Positions 38,421-46,599 of a stretch of 64,000 nt of DNA are shown piece after piece (the stretch's first letter is position 1; the number at the start of each line of letters is the position of its first letter). The DNA comes from Pseudomonas poae. Lineage in GTDB: Bacteria; Pseudomonadota; Gammaproteobacteria; Pseudomonadales; Pseudomonadaceae. Under the pieces are notes generated by a model that saw only the letters and a list, made by a program, of their open reading frames with translations, had not been told where the DNA came from and ran no database searches. Location: positions 5,246,001 through 5,310,000 of the forward strand of contig CP110972.1 in the NCBI GenBank assembly GCA_028869255.1, in the 5' to 3' direction. The translations under genes and the position numbers were made by a program.

Positions 38421-38523
38421 GGAGCAACCCACATACAAAATGAACAGGGGCGCGATATTAGCACAGGGTGAGCGCCGCCTAGTTCGAGAGCTTTATTCAC
38501 GATGCATCTGGCGCGAAAACTGG

Positions 38524-39132
38524 TTATTTTTTAGACAGAACTGCCAGGACTTGGTCCACGGCGTCGGCCAGTTCGACCTCATCGGTATTGACTTCGCAGT
38601 CGGCCGCCAGCGGCGCCTCATAGGGGCTGTCCAGGCCGGTGAACGCCTTGATGCGTCCGTCCAGCGCTGCGCGGTACAAGCCTTTGGGATCACGCCGCGC
38701 GCACACGTCAAAGGGTGTGCTGACATACACCTCAAAAAACTGCCCAGGCCCGAACAGCGCCTTGGCGGTCGCCCGGTCAGCGCTGAACGGCGAAATCGCC
38801 GAGACAATCACGATCAATCCCGCGTCCACCATCAGCCGCGCCACTTCGCCGATACGCCGGATGTTTTCCTTGCGCGCCGCGTCATTCATGCCCAGGTCAC
38901 TGCACAGGCCGGTGCGCAAATTATCCCCATCGAGCACAAAGGTATGCCGCCCCTGCTCGTTGAGCTGCACCTCCAGGGCATTGGCCAGGGTCGACTTGCC
39001 CGACCCGGACAACCCCGTCAGCCACAGGCAACAGGGCTGCTGTTGCTTGAGCACCGCCCGTGCCGCCGCCGACAACGACAAAACAAAGGGGCGGATGGAA
39101 GCAGAACCATGGGGCAGCGACTGGCTATTCAT
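38524..39132 (-). CDS. cysC: adenylyl-sulfate (APS) kinase, stand-alone
   Basis: CysC phosphorylates adenylyl sulfate to PAPS, the universal sulfate donor. The 202-residue protein has Walker A GLSGSGKST at about 40-48, LDGDNLRTGLCSDLGM, the ISPFSADR segment and EVYVSTPFDVCARRDPKGLY. It is not fused to CysN. Its ATG at 39132 overlaps the sulfotransferase stop by eight bases, so it probably feeds that enzyme rather than general sulfate assimilation (inference). Confidence 0.93.
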   Translation of the reverse strand: MNSQSLPHGSASIRPFVLSLSAAARAVLKQQQPCCLWLTGLSGSGKSTLANALEVQLNEQGRHTFVLDGDNLRTGLCSDLGMNDAARKENIRRIGEVARLMVDAGLIVIVSAISPFSADRATAKALFGPGQFFEVYVSTPFDVCARRDPKGLYRAALDGRIKAFTGLDSPYEAPLAADCEVNTDEVELADAVDQVLAVLSKK

Positions 39133-39829
39133 AACCCAGCACCTCGTAATCACGTTGGTAGGCACGCCGCACCAGGCGGCGTGTGCGCAGAGAGCAAAAC
39201 TCCCTGACCGGCTCGCTGCGCCGCCCGAGTGAAACATTCAGATGCGGCAGCAACGAGCTCACGCCGAGGTGTTCACACAAGTGCTGGAAGTCTTGCTCCA
39301 GGGACTCCTGGCGCCCCAGGAAATCCATGGCCATTTGCCCCATGTGATCGACCAGAAAATCCGTCTGGGGTGCGAAATGCAGTTGTCGGCGCAGGTTGTC
39401 CGCGTGCAGCCAGCCGGCCACAAAATGATCGAAGTCACGGTAGCGCGAGACCAAGGCCTGGGCGTGCAGGTCGCGAGCCCCCATGTGGTTGCTGCGCAGG
39501 TAGGTATAGGCCGAGTAGGCGCGCTCCAGCGGGTGGCGCACGAAGGCAAACTTGAAGCTGCGTTCGCAGTGCTCGGGGAATTGCTGCTCGTACCAGTAAT
39601 ACGGCAAATGCCCCGGCCAGCGCCCTTCCAGCAGTGCCGAGCAGACACTGCTGCCGGCGCATTTGGGCACATGGATAAACACGCATTTGTGCCGTTCGAA
39701 AGCGGGGTTGAGTGCGGCCACCCCAGACAGGGATTTGTTCACCGCCTGGCGATCCACCACCGATAAACGCCCCAGCAGAAACGTTCGTTGCGGCTTGGGA
39801 AGCAGTTTCCAGAACAAACGTTGCAACAT
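39125..39829 (-). CDS. sulfotransferase (family 2 type)
   Basis: The 234-residue protein has the two PAPS-binding motifs of carbohydrate sulfotransferases: 5'-phosphosulfate loop VPKCAGSS at about 54-61 (with CVFIH before it) and 3'-phosphate site FVRHPLERAYSAY at about 96-108. The N-terminus MLQRLFWKLL is mildly hydrophobic but not a clear membrane helix. An upstream GTG at 39841 is an alternative start. The acceptor is unknown; the location between hldE-cysC and msbA suggests an LPS or other surface glycan. Confidence 0.88.
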   Translation of the reverse strand: MLQRLFWKLLPKPQRTFLLGRLSVVDRQAVNKSLSGVAALNPAFERHKCVFIHVPKCAGSSVCSALLEGRWPGHLPYYWYEQQFPEHCERSFKFAFVRHPLERAYSAYTYLRSNHMGARDLHAQALVSRYRDFDHFVAGWLHADNLRRQLHFAPQTDFLVDHMGQMAMDFLGRQESLEQDFQHLCEHLGVSSLLPHLNVSLGRRSEPVREFCSLRTRRLVRRAYQRDYEVLGYE

Positions 39830-39949
39830 TCCATTACCCACGCAAGAAGGTTAGCCCTCTCGTTCGTCATTCGAATCGAGAAGGCCAACATAACAAACGA
39901 CAGGCGGTAAATTATTTGGCTTTGGTCAAGCCCGTAAGGGGCTTGATAC

Positions 39950-39977
39950 AAACCCGGGCGCATTGCGCGCCCCGGTG
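39950..39977 (-). terminator. rho-independent-type hairpin after msbA
   Basis: On the minus strand, just past the msbA stop, CCGGGGCGC and GCGCCCGGG form a GC-rich stem around GCAAT, followed by TTTGT. The stem has one bulge and the T-run is short. A second hairpin (TCAAGCCC facing GGGCTTGA, 39926-39946) follows. Confidence 0.5.
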
Positions 39978-39979
39978 TG

Positions 39980-41788
39980 TCAGGTGATGTTGGCCGTCGC
40001 CGGCTCATCCAGGCCCATGGCGTGCAGCCGCGAGTAATAGCCGCCCATGGCCAGCAGTTCCAGATGTGTACCGCGCTCGACAATTTCGCCGTGGTCCATC
40101 ACCAGAATCATGTCGGCTTTCTCGATGGTGGACAGCCGGTGCGCGATAACCAGGGTGGTACGGCCTTTCATGACCTTGTCCAGCGCGGCCTGAATGTGGC
40201 GCTCCGACTCGGTATCCAGTGCCGAAGTCGCCTCATCCAGGATCAGCAGCGGGGCGTTTTTCAGCAATGCACGGGCGATCGCCAGGCGTTGACGCTGACC
40301 GCCGGAGAGCAACACACCGTTTTCACCGACTTCGGTGTCCAGCCCTTTGGGCAGTTCGGCGATAAAGTCCATGGCGTAGGCATCCGCCGCGGCCTTTTCG
40401 ATGTCCTCACGCGGTGCATCCGCCAGGTCGCCGTAGGCGATGTTGTTGGCCACGGTGTCGTTGAACAGGGTCACATGCTGGGTCACCTGGGCCACATGCC
40501 GACGCAGGTTGCGCAGGCGGTAGTCTTCGATCTCTACCTCGTCCAACAGGATTTCGCCGGTTTCGTGATGATAGAAACGCGGGATCAGGCTGGCCAGGGT
40601 CGACTTGCCGCTGCCCGAGCGCCCGACCAGGGCGATCATCTGCCCCGGCGCGGCACTGAAGCTGATGTTCTTCAGCACTTCGCGCTCGGTACCCGGGTAG
40701 GTAAAGCTCAGGTTGCGCACGTCCAGGCGCCCGCTGACGCGATCACGCTCCACGGTGCCGCTGTCGACTTCAGGCACTTCATCCAGCTGTTCGAAGATGC
40801 TCTCGGCACCCGCCACGCCTTTCTGAATCGTCGAGCTGACTTCCGACAGCTGGCGGATCGGCTTGGGCAGCAGGCCCGCAGCGGTGATGTAGGCCACCAG
40901 GTCACCCGCCGTGGCATCGCCGCGCAGCAGCAGCACCAGAAACATCAGCGCGGCCATGGCGGTGTAGATCACCAGTTGCAGCATCGGGGTGTAGACCGCG
41001 CCGGTCTTGTTCATGCGCAGTTGCTTGTCGGTATTGCCCTGGCTGGCAGCGGCAAAACGGCGCTCCTCGTAGCTTTCGCCACCGAAGCTGCGCACCACGC
41101 GGTAGCCCTGGATGGTCTCGGAGGCCACGTGTGTCACGTCGCCCATCGCCACCTGGATCTTCTTGCTCTGCTTGCGGAATTTCTTGCTGGTACTGCCGAC
41201 CATGATCGCAATCAGCGGCAGGATCGCCAGCATCACCAGGGTCAGCTTCCAGTTCATCCACAGCAGGTAGCCGAACAGGAACACCACGGTCAGGCCTTCA
41301 CGGATCACCACCTTGATCGCATCCGTCGCGGCGCCGGTGACCATGGTCACGTTGAAGGTGATGCGGGAAATCAGGTGCCCGGAGTTATGCGTATCGAAAT
41401 AGCGGTTGGGCAGCACCAGCAGTTTGTTGAACAGCTGGACCCGCAGGTCATGCACCAGCCCCAGGGAAACCTTGGCCAGATAGTAGTTGCCCAGGAACGA
41501 GCCGAGGCCCTGCCACGCAGCGATCAGGATGATCAGCAGCGGCACGGCCATCAACAGCTTCAAGTCTTTGAACAACGGGATCTTGGGCAGGAACACCACA
41601 TCGGGATTACTCAGGCCATCCACGAAGTATTTAAGGATCCCGGCGAGCATCGGCTGGGTGGAAGCAAAGATCACGAAGCCCACGATACTCAGCAGGAACA
41701 TACCGAGGTACGGTTTCACATAGCCCAGCAGCCTGAAATAAATTTTCAGGCTGGATTCCTGGTCCGCTTTGGGCGGTGCGTCACTCAT
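39980..41788 (-). CDS. msbA: lipid A export ATP-binding/permease protein MsbA
   Basis: MsbA flips lipid A-core across the inner membrane. The 602-residue half-transporter has six N-terminal membrane helices and one ABC domain: Walker A GRSGSGKST at about 389-397, signature LSGGQRQRLAIARAL, Walker B LLILDEATSALD, and the H-loop in VIAHRLS. It is nine bases downstream of waaL on the same strand and is followed by a hairpin terminator, so waaL-msbA is likely one transcript. Confidence 0.95.
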   Translation of the reverse strand: MSDAPPKADQESSLKIYFRLLGYVKPYLGMFLLSIVGFVIFASTQPMLAGILKYFVDGLSNPDVVFLPKIPLFKDLKLLMAVPLLIILIAAWQGLGSFLGNYYLAKVSLGLVHDLRVQLFNKLLVLPNRYFDTHNSGHLISRITFNVTMVTGAATDAIKVVIREGLTVVFLFGYLLWMNWKLTLVMLAILPLIAIMVGSTSKKFRKQSKKIQVAMGDVTHVASETIQGYRVVRSFGGESYEERRFAAASQGNTDKQLRMNKTGAVYTPMLQLVIYTAMAALMFLVLLLRGDATAGDLVAYITAAGLLPKPIRQLSEVSSTIQKGVAGAESIFEQLDEVPEVDSGTVERDRVSGRLDVRNLSFTYPGTEREVLKNISFSAAPGQMIALVGRSGSGKSTLASLIPRFYHHETGEILLDEVEIEDYRLRNLRRHVAQVTQHVTLFNDTVANNIAYGDLADAPREDIEKAAADAYAMDFIAELPKGLDTEVGENGVLLSGGQRQRLAIARALLKNAPLLILDEATSALDTESERHIQAALDKVMKGRTTLVIAHRLSTIEKADMILVMDHGEIVERGTHLELLAMGGYYSRLHAMGLDEPATANIT

Positions 41789-41797
41789 GTGTCGAGC

Positions 41798-42976
41798 TCA
41801 CTGATTGGGTAGGACGCGAACTTTATCACAAGCGTCGGGGTTGGCCCGAGCCCAGACCAATACACTGGCCAGCGCAATCGGCAGCCACGAGATAAACCAC
41901 TCGGCCCGTGGCGTGCCCGTGAGGCTCGCCGCGTCGAACTGCATGGCCAGGAACGAGAACACCCACATGCCGATGATGCCCTTGCCGTAGAGCGTGTCGC
42001 GGGCTTTCCAGGCTTGCCACAACACGCCAAACCACAGCCCGCACCAGAGCAGCAGGCCCGGCAGGCCCAGTTCGAGGGTGATGTGGGTGAACAGGTTGTG
42101 GGAGTGATCAAAGTACAGGTTATCGGCAAATACCTTGTAGTCCCCGCCCAGGCCCAGGCCGGTCCACGGGTGCTCGGAAATCATCTGCAAGGCAGCCATG
42201 AAGATCTGCGGCCGGTAAGACACGCCACGGGCCAGCATCAGCGACTGCATGGCGAAGAACACCGCCAATGCCGCCACAACCGCCCCGATGGCGATCACGG
42301 CGGTACGCCGGTCGCGGCACCAGGCGGGCATGGCCACCACGGTCAACAGCAGCGCCAGGGCAGCGCCACGGCTTTGGCTCAACACAACAAACAGGCCGAG
42401 CAGTGCGATGGAGAAGGCCCACGCCACTTGCATCCAGCGCCCACGGGGCAGCCAGTGCAGCAACCAGACCGCCGCCATCCCGATCACGTAGGCACCCAGA
42501 ATCGGGTGGGACAGCTGGCCCAAGCCTTCGAGGCGCGCAAACCAGGGATTATGCTCAACCCCATAAAACTTGATGATCGCCACCAGCGACGACAAGGCCA
42601 GGCCGAAACCGCCCCACTGCATCACACTAATGACCCGCTCGGTCCGGCCACACGCGAATACCGGGAAAAACAGCAGGAACACGCCGATATACAACAGGCG
42701 TTTGGTCTCACGTGAAGGGTCTTGGGCATTGGTCCACGACAAGCTGATGGCGCCCCATACCGCCAGCGCCACAATCATCAGGCATATCCAGCGTTGCTCA
42801 CGCCAGACTTCCTTGAGGCGTTCACGCGCCGCCCACGCAAACACCATCGCCGGCAGCCACAGAAACAGCGTCAAGCCTTGCTGATAAATCTTGTTGGTCG
42901 GCGCGTAGGCAATCGCCAGCAAAAACCAAAGTAACCCTGTAATCATCCAGACCTGCGCCCAACGACTTGCTTGCAT
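41798..42976 (-). CDS. waaL: O-antigen ligase (WaaL-type)
   Basis: WaaL joins O-antigen from undecaprenyl diphosphate to lipid A-core on the periplasmic face. The 392-residue protein has about ten to twelve membrane helices and a large periplasmic loop with SRETKRLLYIG and HSHNLFTHITLELG (a conserved His region of the Wzy_C domain). The start at 42976 (MQASRWAQVWM) has GGAG seven bases upstream. It is divergent from a small kinase-like gene. Confidence 0.88.
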   Translation of the reverse strand: MQASRWAQVWMITGLLWFLLAIAYAPTNKIYQQGLTLFLWLPAMVFAWAARERLKEVWREQRWICLMIVALAVWGAISLSWTNAQDPSRETKRLLYIGVFLLFFPVFACGRTERVISVMQWGGFGLALSSLVAIIKFYGVEHNPWFARLEGLGQLSHPILGAYVIGMAAVWLLHWLPRGRWMQVAWAFSIALLGLFVVLSQSRGAALALLLTVVAMPAWCRDRRTAVIAIGAVVAALAVFFAMQSLMLARGVSYRPQIFMAALQMISEHPWTGLGLGGDYKVFADNLYFDHSHNLFTHITLELGLPGLLLWCGLWFGVLWQAWKARDTLYGKGIIGMWVFSFLAMQFDAASLTGTPRAEWFISWLPIALASVLVWARANPDACDKVRVLPNQ

Positions 42977-43086
42977 CACCCGCTCCTGATTACGTCCAAC
43001 CCGCCAAGCCGGCATGGTTAAAACCCAAAACTTTCGGCATTATTACCGATCACTGTGCCCGCGACTCCCCACAAGGCTTTCCAACG

Positions 43087-43692
43087 ATGCAATGTTCAAG
43101 GCTTGCCCAAGCCGATTTAGACAAGATGATTGAAGGTGCCAAAATCCTGGAGAAGGACAGCTATGGGCCCAAAGTCTACCTGCTGACCGACGGGAATATC
43201 CTCAAACTGTTTCGTCGTAAACGCCTGTTTTCGTCGGCGCTGTTTCGCCCGTACTCCAAGCGTTTCATCGACAACGTGGCGCAGCTGCAACAGCGCGGCA
43301 TCCCCACCTTGAGCGTGCTCGCGTTCTTTCAACTGGCCGCGCCCGGCATGACCGCCGTGCTGTATCGCCCGCTACCGGGGGAAACGCTGCGCCAGATTTC
43401 CAACCGCGAAGGCTTTGAATGGGAAGCGAACCTGGGCCCGCTGGTGGCACTTATCCGCCGCTTGCATGGCGCGGGAATTTACTTCCGCTCCTTGCACCTG
43501 GGCAATATCGTGGTGACGCCAGACAATGAGATGGGGCTGATCGACGTAGCCGACATGCGCTTCCTGCGTGCCCCCCTGAACCCGGAACTCGCACGACGCA
43601 ACCTGCAACATTTCGCACGCTATATTGCGCGTGAGAAGCTGAACGAACGCTTTCCAATGCATGCCCTGGAGCAAGCACTGCTAGCGGCATGA
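43087..43692 (+). CDS. LPS-core kinase-like protein lacking the catalytic Asp
   Basis: The 201-residue protein has the kinase-fold pattern of InaA/KdkA-type LPS kinases: Lys in GNILKLFRRK (about K40), then YFRSLHLGNIVV at about 132-143 and LIDVADMRF at about 151-159. In a functional kinase the catalytic segment reads H-x-D-L-H-x-x-N; here Asp is replaced by Ser (S135), while the Asn and the metal-binding Asp (D153) remain. It resembles proteins called toluene-tolerance or LPS kinase proteins in Pseudomonas. It is the only plus-strand gene inside this part of the LPS locus and overlaps the next convergent gene by 12 bases. Confidence 0.75.
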   Translation: MQCSRLAQADLDKMIEGAKILEKDSYGPKVYLLTDGNILKLFRRKRLFSSALFRPYSKRFIDNVAQLQQRGIPTLSVLAFFQLAAPGMTAVLYRPLPGETLRQISNREGFEWEANLGPLVALIRRLHGAGIYFRSLHLGNIVVTPDNEMGLIDVADMRFLRAPLNPELARRNLQHFARYIAREKLNERFPMHALEQALLAA

Positions 43693-44766
43693 AAACAGGC
43701 GCCGGGAGGTTTCACTGAAGTCTGCCCAGGCTTGGTCCGGCGCCAGTGCCTGCGACTGAGCCGCCACCACCTCGGCGGCAGGGCTGGCGAATGCACGCGA
43801 CATCAACTGGCCCCAAGCCGCTGCATTGTCTGAAGGGGCGTACCAACCAGCCTCCCCCAACTGCTCGCGAAAGACTGGCAAATCGCTGGTCAACACCGGC
43901 ACGCCGGCCATCACCGCCTCTTGCAGGATCAAGCCCAAACCCTCTTGCGTGGATGGAATGGCCACCCAGTCAAAGGCCCGATACAGCGTCGCCGCGTCCG
44001 GCAAATGGCCGGGCAGCGACACCTTGCCCTGTAAGCCGAGCTGCGCAATACGCGCCTCAAGGGCAGACCGCGCCGCCCCCTCGCCGATGATCACCAGGTG
44101 CGCATCGGGCTGATCAGCCGAGACGTCGGCAAACGCCTCCAGCAAACAACCAAAGCCTTTGCTATCGACCAGGCGACCTACCGCGCCCAGCACCGGCGCG
44201 CCCTGCAACGCCAACCCCAGACGCGACCGCGCCTGCTCCCGCGACAGTGCACCCGCGCGAAAAGCGACAGGGTCAAACGCGCTGCGCAACACCGCCACCG
44301 GGCGTTGCAAATAACCTTCAAGCGAGACGGACAAGGTTTGCGACACCGCTGCCAGGGTCAATTGCGCAGCCGCAAACTGATCAAACAGCTTCTGGTCGGC
44401 AGGACGCAGGCGTGTGTGACCATGAAACACCACAACTATCCGCACCTGCGGCAGCCGCTTGAGCACCGGCAACATCACGCGGGCAACGCCAATGCCGTCC
44501 AGCAGCACAATCTCCATGCCTTCGGGCAGCGCCTTCTGAAAGCGCGCACGCATCCTGGGCATCAACAGCTTCCACAGATGCCGGCCCTTGAGTTGGGCCG
44601 AGGAAAGCTTCCACTCGAGCGCCGGCTCACCGTTCTGTGCACTGCCTTGAAGCAGCCAGGTTTCGATCGGAGCACGGCTGACCGCGTGAGACAGTATCTG
44701 CTGATGAACCTTTTGCACCGAAGCGAATGCAGAACCACCGGCCCACATGATGTTAAGAATGCTCAT
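43681..44766 (-). CDS. glycosyltransferase, GT4 family
   Basis: The 361-residue protein has a GT-B fold: VVVFHGHTRLRP early, LGAVGRLVDSKGFGCLLEAFAD as the start of the nucleotide-sugar domain, and IPSTQEGLGLILQEAVMAGVPVL (E-x7-E-type motif) near 270-292. It probably adds a sugar to the outer core. The specificity cannot be read from the sequence. The position next to waaL corresponds to wapR in P. aeruginosa, but the family differs, so I do not use that name. Confidence 0.85.
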   Translation of the reverse strand: MSILNIMWAGGSAFASVQKVHQQILSHAVSRAPIETWLLQGSAQNGEPALEWKLSSAQLKGRHLWKLLMPRMRARFQKALPEGMEIVLLDGIGVARVMLPVLKRLPQVRIVVVFHGHTRLRPADQKLFDQFAAAQLTLAAVSQTLSVSLEGYLQRPVAVLRSAFDPVAFRAGALSREQARSRLGLALQGAPVLGAVGRLVDSKGFGCLLEAFADVSADQPDAHLVIIGEGAARSALEARIAQLGLQGKVSLPGHLPDAATLYRAFDWVAIPSTQEGLGLILQEAVMAGVPVLTSDLPVFREQLGEAGWYAPSDNAAAWGQLMSRAFASPAAEVVAAQSQALAPDQAWADFSETSRRLFSCR

Positions 44767-44805
44767 CGAGAAAAATGACCTTATGCGGCGTTGTGGTGAC
44801 TTGTT

Positions 44806-45579
44806 CTACTTAACCAAGTAATTGAGTAACCAACCGATACCCACTCCCAGTATCAGCATAGCTGCCAGCTTGATCCGCTCGCGCCGCTTGCGCTTGAGCT
44901 TGGTCAAGCGCTCTTCTGCTGTCGCCACATGCAAACCGAAACCGGTGTGCAAAACCGCATCGCCTTCCAGGGTAACCGCCGCCAGATTCAATTCTGCGTA
45001 ACGCCGGGAAAGCCCCTTCTCCCCTTCAAACCCTGCATAGGGTGCGCACAACCGGTATTCCTTGATCCGCCGCAGGCCCGGGTTCAGCGAAAACCCCTGC
45101 CAGTCGGGCTTGTCGGACAGCAACGGATAACACGGCACCCCGCCGATCACATCACGCGGCCCCAGATGGATATAGGGGCTGTGCACCTGCAAGTCGTACA
45201 CGTAATTGCGCAACCAGACTTGAAGAATCTCGGGGCGCTGCTCCAGTACCGTCTTGGAATCCTCGACAAACCCGGGTCGGTAAAACGCCCAATCATCTTC
45301 GCAATGGAATATGTAAGGGGTCTTGACCGACTCGTAGGCCAGATCGATGGATGCCAGTTGCCCAAGCTTCGGACGGTTGATCAAGAAAGTGCAATGGCTG
45401 TGCCAGTGCTCAGGAATCGCGCGACGTACCGCTTCATCACCGGAGTCTTCGGTAATGAACACTTCGCGTATATCTGCCGTGTTGAACAGATCGAAGCTCT
45501 CGAGCGTGCGCTTCAACAAATCGAAGCGACCGCAACTGGTCACTACGAGCGTTATGTCGCTTTGATCGGAGAATTGCAT
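44806..45579 (-). CDS. glycosyltransferase, GT2-like, with C-terminal membrane helix
   Basis: The 257-residue protein begins LVVTSCGRFDLLKRTLES and has the DxD-like motif CEDDWAFYRPGF at about 94-105, as in GT-A fold (GT2-like) enzymes. The C-terminal 20 residues (LAAMLILGVGIGWLLNYLVK) form a single membrane helix after a very basic stretch (KRKRRERIK), which would anchor the enzyme on the cytoplasmic face. Specificity unknown. Confidence 0.82.
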   Translation of the reverse strand: MQFSDQSDITLVVTSCGRFDLLKRTLESFDLFNTADIREVFITEDSGDEAVRRAIPEHWHSHCTFLINRPKLGQLASIDLAYESVKTPYIFHCEDDWAFYRPGFVEDSKTVLEQRPEILQVWLRNYVYDLQVHSPYIHLGPRDVIGGVPCYPLLSDKPDWQGFSLNPGLRRIKEYRLCAPYAGFEGEKGLSRRYAELNLAAVTLEGDAVLHTGFGLHVATAEERLTKLKRKRRERIKLAAMLILGVGIGWLLNYLVK

Positions 45580-45631
45580 TCAACGCCTCGAAAATTTCAT
45601 ATAGCCATCATATGCGACCCATCGGTCGCCA

Positions 45632-46588
45632 TTACACGCCCAGTTTAAGGCGCAACCTTTCCAGCCAATTCAACGGCGCACACGGCCGCAGGGGCGGCTG
45701 GAGCACGTCGACAATGCGCTGGCCGAGACGCGCAAAGCTGAACTGGCTGACTGCCAGCGCTTGCCCATTACGCGCAATGTCTGCCGCCAGTTGCGGGTCG
45801 GCCCGCAACATGGACAGTTTCTCCTGCAACTGTGGGATGTCCTTGTAGAACACCACATTGACCATGTCCTTGAAGCCCAACGCCTCGTTTTCCGAAGCGC
45901 CCTGATCAAACGCCAGCAGCACGCAGCCACAGGCCATCGCCTCGAAGTTCTTGATCATGTACTCGCCCATGCCGACGTCGGCACTGACGAAAAACCGGAT
46001 TCGGTTGAGGGTCGCGCAATATTCCTCGCCGGATTTGGTGCGCGTCACCACCAAAGGCTCAACCTGCGCCAGCTCGTCCAGCAACGCTTTGCGACCACTG
46101 TAGGCCACGCTGTTGGTGCTGCCGACAAACGCCAGTTCGATGTCGCGCTCGCGGTCCTGCGGCTGCAGCAGCGCCTGATCATAGCCTTTGGGCACGAACA
46201 CCGCGTCAAAGCCTTCGGCGCGCAGGCGTTCGGTGACCCTGTGGCCGGAACTGATCACCCGCACCCATGGCAAGCGGCGGTAATGGGCGCTGAACTTGCC
46301 GGTGTACTTGCAAGGGATGTAGTTCTGATAGGCGTCGTGTTCAAGGATCACCAGGTTCGGGATCGTGCGAATAAACGCAGCCTGGCGGATTTCCTGCTTG
46401 AACCGCAGGAAGAACACAATGCGGTCATAGCGGGTCACGTCGACTTCACGCCGGAAGTAACCCCGCAGGTTGCGCTGTTCGTCACTGCTCAACCAACGCA
46501 GGTCGCACTCGCAGTGCTCGGCGACGCCTTCGTACAAGCGGTCGAGAATAGCGCGCTGTTCTTTCTGCACCAGAAACAAAACTTTCAT
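45632..46588 (-). CDS. glycosyltransferase, GT-B-type (Ssg-like position)
   Basis: The 318-residue protein starts at the ATG at 46588 (MKVLFLVQKEQRAILDRLYE). It has a GT-B pattern: VILEHDAYQNYIP, DVGMGEYMIKNFEAMACGCVLLAFD near 210-235, and SENEALGF. It corresponds in position to P. aeruginosa ssg (PA5001), a surface glycosyltransferase gene; orthology is inferred from context and not shown. It overlaps no neighbour; 11 bases separate it from dnpA. Confidence 0.8.
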   Translation of the reverse strand: MKVLFLVQKEQRAILDRLYEGVAEHCECDLRWLSSDEQRNLRGYFRREVDVTRYDRIVFFLRFKQEIRQAAFIRTIPNLVILEHDAYQNYIPCKYTGKFSAHYRRLPWVRVISSGHRVTERLRAEGFDAVFVPKGYDQALLQPQDRERDIELAFVGSTNSVAYSGRKALLDELAQVEPLVVTRTKSGEEYCATLNRIRFFVSADVGMGEYMIKNFEAMACGCVLLAFDQGASENEALGFKDMVNVVFYKDIPQLQEKLSMLRADPQLAADIARNGQALAVSQFSFARLGQRIVDVLQPPLRPCAPLNWLERLRLKLGV

Positions 46589-46599
46589 GGGATTTCCTT

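Noticed and set aside
38524..39132. CysC as part of general sulfate assimilation
   Set aside because: No cysD, cysN or cysH is nearby and it overlaps a sulfotransferase; local PAPS supply is the simpler reading, though not proven.
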